Made by a program: the position numbers and the translations under genes. Below the pieces are notes generated by a model that was not told where the DNA came from, did not search any database, and worked only from the letters and a program-made list of their open reading frames with translations. A stretch of DNA of 64,000 nucleotides from Aureivirga sp. CE67 (GTDB taxonomy: Bacteria; Bacteroidota; Bacteroidia; Flavobacteriales; Flavobacteriaceae): contig NZ_JADOTV010000022.1 in assembly GCF_015767245.1 (NCBI RefSeq), positions 1 through 64,000 of the forward strand, given 5' to 3'. Shown here one piece after another: positions 52,171-61,258 of this stretch; within the stretch, counting starts at the first letter, position 1; the number at the start of each line of letters is the position of its first letter.

Positions 52171-54567
52171 TTAGTGTTTTTTGTTCTTTTTGAACTTATC
52201 AACTCCTTCTTTTAACCAAGTATTGTATTCTTCAATATCTGGATTATAAGCTGAAGGTTCATTTAATTTTTCTTCATCTAAATCAACAATCACATAAAAT
52301 GGTTGTGCATTTGCTCCATATCTTTCTTGTTGCATTTCACTCCATTTCTGACCGATATAACGATAAGGTTCTCCAGTTAATTTAGAAATCTCTCCATTTG
52401 CATCTTCTCTTTCATCTACATATAAAGAAATTAAAACCACTTCGTTATTTAAAATTTTCAAAATTTCTTCATCAGACCAAACATTTGCTTCCATCTTACG
52501 ACAGTTTACACAAGCATGCCCTGTAAAATCAATTAAGATTGGCTTGTTTACTTCTTTTGCATAAGCTACACCTTTATCATAATCTGTAAACGAAACGATA
52601 TCATGTGGTCCATATTTAGCTCCTTTTGGCAAGGCTTGATAACTTGCTGTAGCTCCACCTTTTTGTTTTTTCATATAACCAACTCCATAAGGTGATTCGC
52701 TATATTTTAATGGTGGTGGGAATGCTGAAACTAATTTTAGTGGTGCTCCCCATAAACCTGGAATTAAATAAATAGTAAAAGATAATGTCAATAGTCCTAA
52801 CATTAATCTTCCTACAGAAATATGATGTAATGGTGAATCATGTGGTAATTGAATCTTTCCAAATAGGTAGAAAGCCAAAGCTCCAAAAATTGCAATCCAA
52901 ATAGCGATAAATACTTCTCTTTCTAAAAGGTGTAATTGTAATACCATATCCGCATTTGATAAGAATTTGAATGCTAATGCTAATTCTAAAAATCCTAATA
53001 CAACTTTTACAGTATTTAACCATCCTCCAGATCTTGGTAAAGAATTCATCCATCCTGGGAATGCTGCAAATAATGAAAATGGTAATGCTAAAGCTAATGA
53101 GAAACCAAACATTCCTACTGCCGGAGCAATTCCTCCTTTTGATGCAGCTTCTACTAATAAAGTTCCAACAATTGGTCCTGTACAAGAAAATGAAACAACA
53201 GCAAGAGCTAAAGCCATAAAGATAATTCCAATAATTCCTCCTTTATCTGCTTTAGAATCCATTTTATTTGCCCATGATTGTGGTAACATTATTTCGAATG
53301 CTCCTAAGAATGATGCAGCAAATACAACTAAGATTATAAAGAATATTAAGTTAAACCACTCATTTGTTGATAACTCATTTAAAGCTCCTGCTCCAAATGC
53401 CCATGTTACAACAATACCTAAAACCATATAGATTACAATAATTGCAACACCATAAAATATAGCTTTACTAATTCCCTCTGCTTTTGTTTTACTTTGCTTA
53501 GTAAAGAAACTTACAGTCATCGGGATCATTGGGAAAACACAAGGCGTTAAAAGTGCTGCAAAACCAGCTAAGAAACTTAAAATAAAGATTGTCCATAATC
53601 CTTTTTGTTCTTCTTTAGATTTTACTCCTGCTTTTCCCTTTAAATCATACTTTAATTCTTTGAAAGTTGGCGGAAGACACTTAGAGTCGTCACACGCCAT
53701 AAACTCTACCTCTGTTTTGATAGAGATTTCTTTATCTGTTAGAAGTTTTATTTTTTGTTTAAAAACAGCTTCTTTTTCGAAATAAACAACATCCATCTGA
53801 AATTGTTTATCGAAAACTTCATGACCTTTAGGCTCTTCTACTTTTCCTAATAATTGGTAAGTATTTGTAGAGTCTTTTAAATAAAACTTTGTAGGAATCG
53901 GCCCAAACTCAGGTACATCTTGAGAATATAAATGCCAACCTTTTTCTATTTTAGCTTTTGTAATTAAGTAAAACTCAGAATCATTGATTTTCTCCACAGA
54001 AGTAGACCACTTTACTGGATCAAATATTTTCGACTCTTTCTTTTCTTCTTTCTTTTCTTTAAAAACATTTTCTGAAGCTACTTCTTTTGTAACTTTTTGT
54101 GCTTTACTAGCTTTTCCAGAAAATTTAAATACAAGATCTTTAAATGTCGGTGGTGTACAATTACTATCATTACAAGCCATAAACTCTACCTCCTTTTTGA
54201 TAGTAAATTCACCATCTTTCAGAAGTCTAATTTTTTGCTTAAAAACAGCAGAATTATCAAAATACACCAATTCCATATCGAATTGCTTATCAAAAACCTT
54301 ATGTCCTTTTGGCTCTGATGGCTTTCCTATAAGTTCGTATTCGTTTTTCTTTGAAGCAAAATCAAATTTTGTAGGTCTTGGTCCAAAATCAGGTATCGTT
54401 TGTGAATACAAATGCCAACCTTTTTCTATCTCTGCCGTTGCGACAAGATAAAATTCTGAATCAGAAATCTTCTCTACAGAAGTTTTCCACTTTACGGGGT
54501 CATAAATTTGAGCTTTACTCGCGATTGTAAAGAGTAAAACGACAAACAAGCTTAAAATTTTTCTCAT
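52171..54567 (-). CDS. dsbD: DsbD-family thiol:disulfide interchange protein with doubled sensor domain
   Basis: Inner-membrane reductase of 798 residues that carries electrons from cytoplasmic thioredoxin to periplasmic disulfides. It has a signal peptide (1-20), then two tandem DsbD-alpha-like domains (about 21-150 and 181-310) each with a cysteine pair (C132/C137 and C292/C297). The membrane domain follows (about 325-600), with redox cysteines in LTPCVFPM and SFSCTGPIVG, and a C-terminal thioredoxin domain with HACVNCRKM. Standard DsbD has only one sensor domain. Its end overlaps tilS by 4 bp, so the two are co-transcribed. Confidence 0.92.
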   Translation of the reverse strand: MRKILSLFVVLLFTIASKAQIYDPVKWKTSVEKISDSEFYLVATAEIEKGWHLYSQTIPDFGPRPTKFDFASKKNEYELIGKPSEPKGHKVFDKQFDMELVYFDNSAVFKQKIRLLKDGEFTIKKEVEFMACNDSNCTPPTFKDLVFKFSGKASKAQKVTKEVASENVFKEKKEEKKESKIFDPVKWSTSVEKINDSEFYLITKAKIEKGWHLYSQDVPEFGPIPTKFYLKDSTNTYQLLGKVEEPKGHEVFDKQFQMDVVYFEKEAVFKQKIKLLTDKEISIKTEVEFMACDDSKCLPPTFKELKYDLKGKAGVKSKEEQKGLWTIFILSFLAGFAALLTPCVFPMIPMTVSFFTKQSKTKAEGISKAIFYGVAIIVIYMVLGIVVTWAFGAGALNELSTNEWFNLIFFIILVVFAASFLGAFEIMLPQSWANKMDSKADKGGIIGIIFMALALAVVSFSCTGPIVGTLLVEAASKGGIAPAVGMFGFSLALALPFSLFAAFPGWMNSLPRSGGWLNTVKVVLGFLELALAFKFLSNADMVLQLHLLEREVFIAIWIAIFGALAFYLFGKIQLPHDSPLHHISVGRLMLGLLTLSFTIYLIPGLWGAPLKLVSAFPPPLKYSESPYGVGYMKKQKGGATASYQALPKGAKYGPHDIVSFTDYDKGVAYAKEVNKPILIDFTGHACVNCRKMEANVWSDEEILKILNNEVVLISLYVDEREDANGEISKLTGEPYRYIGQKWSEMQQERYGANAQPFYVIVDLDEEKLNEPSAYNPDIEEYNTWLKEGVDKFKKNKKH

Positions 54568-55877
54568 TTGTTAAGTTTAATTTTTAAGAAATTGGTAGTT
54601 AATTTAGTGGGTTGAAATCGACGATCTATACGCTTCCCAATTATCCAAACTATTTCATTTTCAGAACATAGAACCCATGTTCTTTCTTTCTCCAAAATGG
54701 AAAATTTTTCGTCTTTAAAAAACTTGCTAAGTTTCTTTTTTCCACGCATACCAAGCGGGCAAAAATAGTCACCTTCTTTCCATTGTCTTAGGGTTAATGG
54801 AAAATTTAACAAATCTTTATCAACGAAAATTTCTTGAGGGGAGTTCATTTCTTTCCTATCAGAGAATTTTGTAAAAGTCAGTCGAATTGGAGAATCAATA
54901 CTTACATCTGATTCCGAGATTAAAATATTTTCGTTTGATAATGTTTTTTTAGTAGAATCTAAAAGCAAAAAGTCTCTATCCTTTATCAATCTATGTGTTT
55001 TTGACAAAATCTGTTTCCCCGATTGCGCTGTCAAAAGTTCATAAATATCCGTCCATGAAGTAAAACCATACTCCTGCAACAAATAGTACAAATAAGCTTT
55101 TGGATTCTTAAGTTCTAATATTTTTTTTATTTCAATTTTAATATAATCTTCTTGCGAAACAAATAATTCTTCTTTTAGTTGGCTAATTTCATTTTGAATA
55201 ATAGCATTCGAATTATTTAAATGTTCCAATGTATTTTGAAATGAATCCATAAAATTCGAATTCAACTCTTTCAAAATCGGAACTACTTTGTGTCTTATTT
55301 TATTTCTAAAATATTTTGTAGAAGCATTTGAATGATCTTCTCGCCAAATTATTTCATTCTCTTTTGCAAAACTTTCTATCTCCTCACGAGTAAAAGGTAA
55401 AAGTGGACGAACAATATTTCCGTTTATTTCTGGAATTCCTGTCAAACCTTCTAATCCTGTTCCTCTTGTAAAATTAATCAGAAAAGTTTCCAAAACATCA
55501 TCCTTATGATGTGCCGTAAGAATAAAATCTAAATTATTTTTCTCAATCAAACTTTGAAACCAATCATAACGCAATTCTCTTGCGGCCATCTGAATAGAAA
55601 GTTGCTTTTCTTTAGCATATTTTTCTGTTTCAAATGAAATTGTATGAATTGGAATTTGTAATTGATTCGAAAGATTTCTCACAAATTCTTCATCCGCATC
55701 ACTCTCTTCTCCTCTCAAATTGAAATTACAATGTGCAACAACAATATCAAAACCTAATTTATGACACAAATGAAGTAATACGATACTATCGATTCCTCCA
55801 GAAGTGGCTAAAAGTAGTTTTTTATCGAGTAAAAATGGTAGTTTTCGTTGTATATGTTGTTGAAACCGTGTTGTCAT
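54564..55877 (-). CDS. tilS: tRNA(Ile)-lysidine synthetase
   Basis: Enzyme of 437 residues that converts C34 of tRNA-Ile2 to lysidine, so that AUA is read as isoleucine. The PP-loop SGGIDSIVLLH (about 26-36) and the NFTRGTGLEGLTGIPE motif are present, with the C-terminal TilS domain (GMRGKKKLSKFFKDEK). This enzyme is essential for correct AUA decoding; the same window holds an infC that appears to start at AUA. It is the first gene of the two-gene operon with dsbD. Confidence 0.95.
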   Translation of the reverse strand: MTTRFQQHIQRKLPFLLDKKLLLATSGGIDSIVLLHLCHKLGFDIVVAHCNFNLRGEESDADEEFVRNLSNQLQIPIHTISFETEKYAKEKQLSIQMAARELRYDWFQSLIEKNNLDFILTAHHKDDVLETFLINFTRGTGLEGLTGIPEINGNIVRPLLPFTREEIESFAKENEIIWREDHSNASTKYFRNKIRHKVVPILKELNSNFMDSFQNTLEHLNNSNAIIQNEISQLKEELFVSQEDYIKIEIKKILELKNPKAYLYYLLQEYGFTSWTDIYELLTAQSGKQILSKTHRLIKDRDFLLLDSTKKTLSNENILISESDVSIDSPIRLTFTKFSDRKEMNSPQEIFVDKDLLNFPLTLRQWKEGDYFCPLGMRGKKKLSKFFKDEKFSILEKERTWVLCSENEIVWIIGKRIDRRFQPTKLTTNFLKIKLNK

Positions 55878-56466
55878 TAATTTTCTTTATAACGAGTGTA
55901 AATATATAAAAACCATGTTAAATTCCTAGCTTTTAAACAAAGAATATTAACATATGATAAAATATTAATATTTATAAATAATTACATATTTTTCAAAATA
56001 AAATATCTTTTTATTACAAAACCTTCATTTATAAAGTTCCTTCATTGAATTATTCATTTTTAACTATTTTCAAAAAAATGTTGAAAAATGACAGAAATTT
56101 AAAGCATTTATTATTTAATATTGAATTAATCTAAATAAGGATTTAAAACCCTATATTTCAGTGCTAAAAATTTAATTATGAAAATATTTACAGAATTCAC
56201 ATGTTTGATATTTATTCTCATATTAAACTAATGCCTTTCAAGTGAAGACCTCTGAGCTTTTTACTTTTTAATATGAGCTAAAAAAATTTCAAGGATATTT
56301 TTAAAATACTGTTAGTTTACAACCTTGAAAACTACGAAAAGACTCCCGTAACTACTATGTTAGAAGTATTATCATTTAAAGAATCTTTCTAAAATAAAAA
56401 AAGACCAGAATAAATCTGGTCTTTTCAAAAAATAGAACAATAATTGTCCTTCCATAAATTACTTCT
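55878..56466. other. 589-bp AT-rich spacer
   Basis: It holds the terminator of the Omp85-like operon (56393-56425). The rest is strongly AT-rich and shows no gene; the only start-to-stop frame with a hydrophobic character is a 17-codon one at 56178 (starting MKIFTEFTCL), which is too short to support. No promoter of the TTTG-N19-TAnnTTTG type was seen. Confidence 0.6.
56393..56425 (-). terminator. Intrinsic terminator of the Omp85-like operon
   Basis: AAAAGACCAG pairs with CTGGTCTTTT around AATAAAT; a T run follows on the minus strand. Confidence 0.85.
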
Positions 56467-57720
56467 TTAAAAATACTGTCCTAAACCGATAACAATTCCA
56501 TTAGAAGAGTTTTCTGTTACTCCATATCCATAATCTATTCGGATGACAGCATTGTATATTTTTTTATGTAAAAAACGCAATCCAATTCCTGGATAAACAT
56601 TTATTTTATTTGCTCTTAAAAAATTAGAAATATCTTCTCCAGGCTGACGAATCAAACCTGTGTCTACAAAACCTACTCCTTGTATTCCCAACCAATCATT
56701 TTCAAACAAAGTATGTCTGTATTCATTGTTTAAAACTACAGTTCCAGTTCCTCTGTCAATTCTATCTCCAATTCCTCTGATATTTATATGATTATCTAAG
56801 GCAAAAGGTGCAAATGGCGAATCATTATTCGTAGCTAAACCAAAACGAAAACGAAACGCCAAATTCCCTTTCTCTTTAATCCTCTTATAAAATTTGACAT
56901 CATTCCAACCAATCAGAAAATCATCTGCAACTCCTCGTGCAGTTTTCACAGACTGGAAATAAAAACTGTTTGCTAATCCGTCTACATAAAAGAAATGTTG
57001 TTTTACATTATTATATTCATAATTGAATTTCAAAAGCCATTTATCAATATTTAATGTCAGAGGTTTTCCTGTTATTTCATCTGCTCCTTCTACATGATTA
57101 TATCTTTCATTAAAAAAAGTTCCACCAACAGAAATCGTATTTTTAAAATCTAACTCATAAAAACCTAATAATTCTATAGATCTATTCTGATAAGTATAAG
57201 TTGCTTCAATATCATTTGGACCAAAATAAAGTGGTTCATCCGAAGTCCAATTCATATGATTTATAGCAATTCCAAATCTGGATCCGAACAAAAACGGAAT
57301 TTTCAAATTGATTCCATAAGAATTATGCGTATTGTATTGATAAAATCCTCCAAGTGTAATATTTCTACCCAAAAGATTATATTCATAAGCTCCCACTTTA
57401 AACCAAAGTTCATCGTCTACTGTCCATAGATTTACATCTGGTAAAATGGTAAAATTTTCCTGAAAATGATAGGTAACTATATCTCCTTGAACCTGAAAAT
57501 ATACATGTGCAAAAGAAGGCAACCTTCTCAAACGATCTACATCTTTAGCCAAAACTAAAGAATCAATAGGTTCTCCTTCTTTTACTTTAATAATAGATCG
57601 CACAAAGGAAGGCTTGGTTTTATCCAAACCTTCAAACACTACTTTTTTGATGTTTTTTTCTTGTGCAAAACCAATAGTTGAAAAAAGGATTGAGATTAAA
57701 ATGACGATTTTAGATTTCAT
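56467..57720 (-). CDS. Omp85-superfamily outer-membrane protein with one POTRA domain
   Basis: Outer-membrane protein of 417 residues. After a signal peptide (ending IGFAQ, residue 19) comes a single POTRA domain (about 22-90: IKKVVFEGLDKTKPSFV, EGEPIDSLVLAKDVDRLR) and then a 16-strand-type beta-barrel with the C-terminal strand pattern ending in F. It is much shorter than BamA, so it is an accessory Omp85 member with unknown cargo. It starts 2 bp after the lipoprotein gene, in one operon with it and the glycoside-hydrolase-like gene. Confidence 0.85.
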   Translation of the reverse strand: MKSKIVILISILFSTIGFAQEKNIKKVVFEGLDKTKPSFVRSIIKVKEGEPIDSLVLAKDVDRLRRLPSFAHVYFQVQGDIVTYHFQENFTILPDVNLWTVDDELWFKVGAYEYNLLGRNITLGGFYQYNTHNSYGINLKIPFLFGSRFGIAINHMNWTSDEPLYFGPNDIEATYTYQNRSIELLGFYELDFKNTISVGGTFFNERYNHVEGADEITGKPLTLNIDKWLLKFNYEYNNVKQHFFYVDGLANSFYFQSVKTARGVADDFLIGWNDVKFYKRIKEKGNLAFRFRFGLATNNDSPFAPFALDNHINIRGIGDRIDRGTGTVVLNNEYRHTLFENDWLGIQGVGFVDTGLIRQPGEDISNFLRANKINVYPGIGLRFLHKKIYNAVIRIDYGYGVTENSSNGIVIGLGQYF

Positions 57721-57722
57721 AA

Positions 57723-58475
57723 CTACGGTTTAAATTCTTTTTGAATTACTGTATTCACCCAATTATCTTCACTAACTCCCATCATCGTAAAGTTGTAGGA
57801 TTTTTCTGCTTCCAATTCTGGCGGCGTTTGATGATGGACAGAAAGTGAAACATTACTAAAATCAAGATATGTAAACTCTGGTTCGTATGTATAGGTTCCT
57901 GAAAGTAAATCTCCTTCTAATTCTGAAATTACTTCAAAAAACACAAAACTATTATCATGTACAGAAGCACTCCATTCAAAACTTGGTCTTAAATCTTCGT
58001 GCTTCGTAATGTTTACTTCCGAAATCCAATTTGTTGGTTGCGCGTTATGTTTCAAATAAATTGGATTGGAAGTATAGAACTTTTCTCCTACTTCATAAGT
58101 TATAATTACCCATGACTCATTTTCATTTTCCTTTACAAATCTTCTCAAATGACCATTAAAAACATTTTCTAAAGGATAATTTGTTATTTCTTTATAATTC
58201 GCAAGATTATCTTTTGCATCATTGATAGAGTTTGTCTCGAAATATTTAAAATTTGTCGCTCCTTCTATCGGATAAAAGAAAATCCACGCTGTATTATTAT
58301 CATTTTTTGCTGAAGAAGCACAAGCAATGACATTATAATCATCTATTTCTGTAAAATTTGCTGCGTATTTCTCCAGAGTTAAAACTGTGTCTGTAGTAGT
58401 ATCATCATCTGAACAAGAGATAAAAAAAACAGTACAACAGATTAAAATTAATTTGGTTAAAAATTTAGTTTCCAT
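57723..58475 (-). CDS. Lipoprotein of unknown function
   Basis: Lipoprotein of 250 residues with a lipobox (VFFISC, cysteine 21) followed by an aspartate- and threonine-rich linker (SDDDTTTDT) typical of surface-exposed lipoproteins. The rest is probably all beta. No family was recognised. Its start overlaps the end of the glycoside-hydrolase-like gene by 11 bp and its stop is 2 bp before the Omp85-like gene, so all three are one transcriptional unit. Confidence 0.8.
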   Translation of the reverse strand: METKFLTKLILICCTVFFISCSDDDTTTDTVLTLEKYAANFTEIDDYNVIACASSAKNDNNTAWIFFYPIEGATNFKYFETNSINDAKDNLANYKEITNYPLENVFNGHLRRFVKENENESWVIITYEVGEKFYTSNPIYLKHNAQPTNWISEVNITKHEDLRPSFEWSASVHDNSFVFFEVISELEGDLLSGTYTYEPEFTYLDFSNVSLSVHHQTPPELEAEKSYNFTMMGVSEDNWVNTVIQKEFKP

Positions 58476-59505
58476 ATTGTTTTTTTAGTGTTTCTTCTGC
58501 TGGTTTATTTTGAACTGTAAATCGATTATTTGATTCTCCATCTACATTTTCATCATTTTGATGCCATTTCCAAAGAAAACCTCCCTTAAACCATTCCTCT
58601 TCCCAAAAAGTTTCAAACAAAGCTTCCAAAGCATTAATTTGTGCTTCATGATTTATCGGTTGTTCTGCATGACTTGCATCCCAAGGTTCTTTTGTTGTAA
58701 AATCAATATTTCTATACCCAAATTCTGTAAATAATACAGGTTTTTGAATCAAATCTGATTTCGATTTTAATTTAGTTTTAATTGGCTCCCAAGCAGCTTT
58801 CAAAGTTTCTACTTCAGGTGTTTTTTCTTCAGAAAGTGGGAAATAAGCATTCACTCCAATGAAATCCAAATCATCATAAAAAGTTACATGTTCAAACTCA
58901 TCCCAATTTGCTGCATAGGTCAATTTTCCTGAATACACTTCTTTTATTTTCGGAATTAATTGTTTCCAAAACATTGGTCTTTCTACAGAAAACTTTTTCA
59001 TCTCTGTTCCAATTGCAAACATTTTCAAATCATACTTCTCAGCAATTTCAGCATAAGTCAAGATGAAATTTTCATAATTTGTTTCAAAAGTTTGCCATTT
59101 TTCTTCTGTATCATAAGTGACATCTCCTGTAAAAGAACCTGGAATCCAGATTTGTGGTTTTAATAAAACCTCTATATTTTTTTGTTTAAACAGTTTCGAA
59201 ATTTCTCGAATTCCCTCTTCTGTTTCTCCCCACCAAACTTGTCCTGGTTCGGTATCATAAAAAATGGTAGTCGATTCCAGATTTTGCATGAAACCGAAAG
59301 GAATCAAAGCAGTCCAGTTTGCATTTATATTTTCAACATGAACAACATCCTCCGGATCGATTACTTCATTGATAGCCTCAAAGCTAATCCCGTTAATGGG
59401 ATTAACTTCGGCGGCCAACGGGGATGATGACATAGATTCGTCTTTATTACAAGACTTTGTAAAAAAACTTGTTAGTAGTAGTATCCAAACAATTTTGAAA
59501 TTCAT
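58465..59505 (-). CDS. Glycoside hydrolase family 113-like lipoprotein
   Basis: Protein of 346 residues with a lipobox (FFTKSC, cysteine 19) and a TIM-barrel hydrolase domain. The candidate acid/base residue is E168 in IGTEMKKF, and the candidate nucleophile is E261 in FTEFGYR, with WKWHQND near the C-terminus. The pattern is that of GH113-type mannan-acting enzymes; the substrate is not proven. It is anchored in the envelope and followed by a lipoprotein and an Omp85-like protein, suggesting a small glycan-processing and secretion unit. Confidence 0.82.
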   Translation of the reverse strand: MNFKIVWILLLTSFFTKSCNKDESMSSSPLAAEVNPINGISFEAINEVIDPEDVVHVENINANWTALIPFGFMQNLESTTIFYDTEPGQVWWGETEEGIREISKLFKQKNIEVLLKPQIWIPGSFTGDVTYDTEEKWQTFETNYENFILTYAEIAEKYDLKMFAIGTEMKKFSVERPMFWKQLIPKIKEVYSGKLTYAANWDEFEHVTFYDDLDFIGVNAYFPLSEEKTPEVETLKAAWEPIKTKLKSKSDLIQKPVLFTEFGYRNIDFTTKEPWDASHAEQPINHEAQINALEALFETFWEEEWFKGGFLWKWHQNDENVDGESNNRFTVQNKPAEETLKKQYGN

Positions 59506-59517
59506 TCTTTTCTAAAA

Positions 59518-61083
59518 TTATTTAGATAAAATATATCTTAAACCTAAGTTAAAAGTTTGTCCTAATCCAGCATCTCTTCCTCTCAAGAATTTAGAAACTG
59601 AAGTCTCTAAATTTAAAGAAGGTGTTACTTGAAATTTTGCTCCAAAACCTGCTAATGTGTAGTTTTGAGAGAAATTACTTCCTAAATCAAATAACTCATA
59701 ATGTTGTGCATTAATATAAACAGTAATGATATCAGAAGGGAAATAACTTAAGAAAGCACTCACAGGAAGTCCTAAACTATTATTTGCAAAACTTTCTTCC
59801 TTTTTACCAAAATTATATTGAAAATCAACTTCTCCGAAGAATTGAAATTTGTCTCTTCCAAAAGAATAATCATAGTAGAATCTTGTTTCCCAAACATAAC
59901 TTTTCTTATCTAAGAAAACACCGTCTTTACTCTCATTTTTAACTAAAGGAATGAAAAATGAAGATTGGAATGAGAAATTTGAAACATTTTTGAAAGGTTG
60001 AATTTTAATCGAAGGAGCGATAGATGTTAAACCAAAAGCAGAAACATCTTTTTCATTTTTAAATCTGAAAACACTTGTTGCACTTTCTCCACCTCTTGAG
60101 TTTGATTTTACATTTGCGATTACCCCAACATTAATTCTTGAACTTTTCGAAATTCCTGTATAAACTTCTAAAGTTGTTGTGAAATAATTTTCACGATCCG
60201 AATCATGAACTTTCCCATCAGAATCCGTGAATTGCGTTTGTGTATAAAGGTTGTTAAAGATTTTAAAATCCCATTGACCTTTTTTCAATAATTTAGAGGG
60301 TGTAAAAACCTGAATATTTGAACCTTCAGCAGTTTCTCCATCAATAATTGAAGATCCTTTTTGATCGTTTAATTTCCAGTTATATTTATAATATTTTACT
60401 TTATAATCTTCTGGAATTTTATTTTCTAAATATTGGTTCACGTACTGAATTAAAGTTTTACCTGTATTCGTAAAATCTTTTGTGTACCAAACCATAATTT
60501 GAGACATTTCTACTGTGTTTTCAGCAGGTTTTACTCTCAAAAACTGTGGATCATTTAAAGCTAATCTTGCTTGTTTTTCCATCTGTTGCTCTAAAATCTC
60601 TGGACGATAAGCAAAATTTGTAATTGGAGGACAACTTATTGCTCCACAAACTAAAACAAAGTGAAAACGAGGATCTTCAAAATTCCCTCTTAGGATTTTA
60701 TTTTCCAAGTCATTAAGAGTAATTTTCTTCCCTCCTAATTCCATTTTATTTGTTTTGAAAAAACCACCAACATCCAAAGGAGAATTGATAGGATAATTTT
60801 CAGAAATTTGTTTTATAACTCCTAGATTGTAAACATTAATCCAAAATGCTTTAAATTCATTTTCGTTCGACTTTGAAACCGTTATTTCATTTGAAAGTTC
60901 CAATAATTTATCTAAACTTTTTGTATTTTTAGATAACTCTTTATAATCAACAAACCCATTCGAAACATACTTCTTAAAGAAGTCATCAGATTTATCTAAA
61001 AATGTATTAAGTTTTGTCGACTGCGCGTATGTAGTGATTGTACTCAATACAATAACAACAATTAGTAAGATTTTTTTATTCAT
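59518..61083 (-). CDS. DUF547 domain fused to an outer-membrane beta-barrel
   Basis: Protein of 521 residues with a signal peptide (ending TYAQ, residue 21). The first part (about 25-235) is a DUF547 domain with FWINVYNLGVIKQISENYP, LENKILRGNFEDPR and VCGAISCPP, paralogous to 28748-29458. The second part (about 245-521) is rich in alternating-hydrophobicity strands and ends LGLRYILSK, the look of an outer-membrane barrel of about 12-14 strands. It therefore looks like a two-domain fusion. It is divergent from the FAD oxidoreductase. Confidence 0.82.
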   Translation of the reverse strand: MNKKILLIVVIVLSTITTYAQSTKLNTFLDKSDDFFKKYVSNGFVDYKELSKNTKSLDKLLELSNEITVSKSNENEFKAFWINVYNLGVIKQISENYPINSPLDVGGFFKTNKMELGGKKITLNDLENKILRGNFEDPRFHFVLVCGAISCPPITNFAYRPEILEQQMEKQARLALNDPQFLRVKPAENTVEMSQIMVWYTKDFTNTGKTLIQYVNQYLENKIPEDYKVKYYKYNWKLNDQKGSSIIDGETAEGSNIQVFTPSKLLKKGQWDFKIFNNLYTQTQFTDSDGKVHDSDRENYFTTTLEVYTGISKSSRINVGVIANVKSNSRGGESATSVFRFKNEKDVSAFGLTSIAPSIKIQPFKNVSNFSFQSSFFIPLVKNESKDGVFLDKKSYVWETRFYYDYSFGRDKFQFFGEVDFQYNFGKKEESFANNSLGLPVSAFLSYFPSDIITVYINAQHYELFDLGSNFSQNYTLAGFGAKFQVTPSLNLETSVSKFLRGRDAGLGQTFNLGLRYILSK

Positions 61084-61258
61084 AAATCACAAAAATTTAC
61101 CGTTAAAATTGAAAAGATAACAAACACTAAGTCGAAAGGCTGAATAGGTTACTTACAAAAAAAAATATTTTTTTTTCAAATTAACTGTAATCATCTATCA
61201 CTTTTTACTACTAAACAGGGGAATAGAACTAAAAAAGACATTAAATTTTTATCGAAAT

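Noticed and set aside
52967-53431. Open frame of 154 codons on the plus strand inside dsbD
   Set aside because: It is antisense to the well-conserved DsbD membrane domain and its sequence is low-complexity without any family features.
53984-54451. Open frame of 155 codons on the plus strand inside the dsbD sensor domains
   Set aside because: It is an antisense shadow of the repeated sensor domains; no start context or homology supports it.
56178-56231. Short hydrophobic peptide frame of 17 codons
   Set aside because: It is too short and without homology or a promoter; AT-rich sequence gives such frames by chance.
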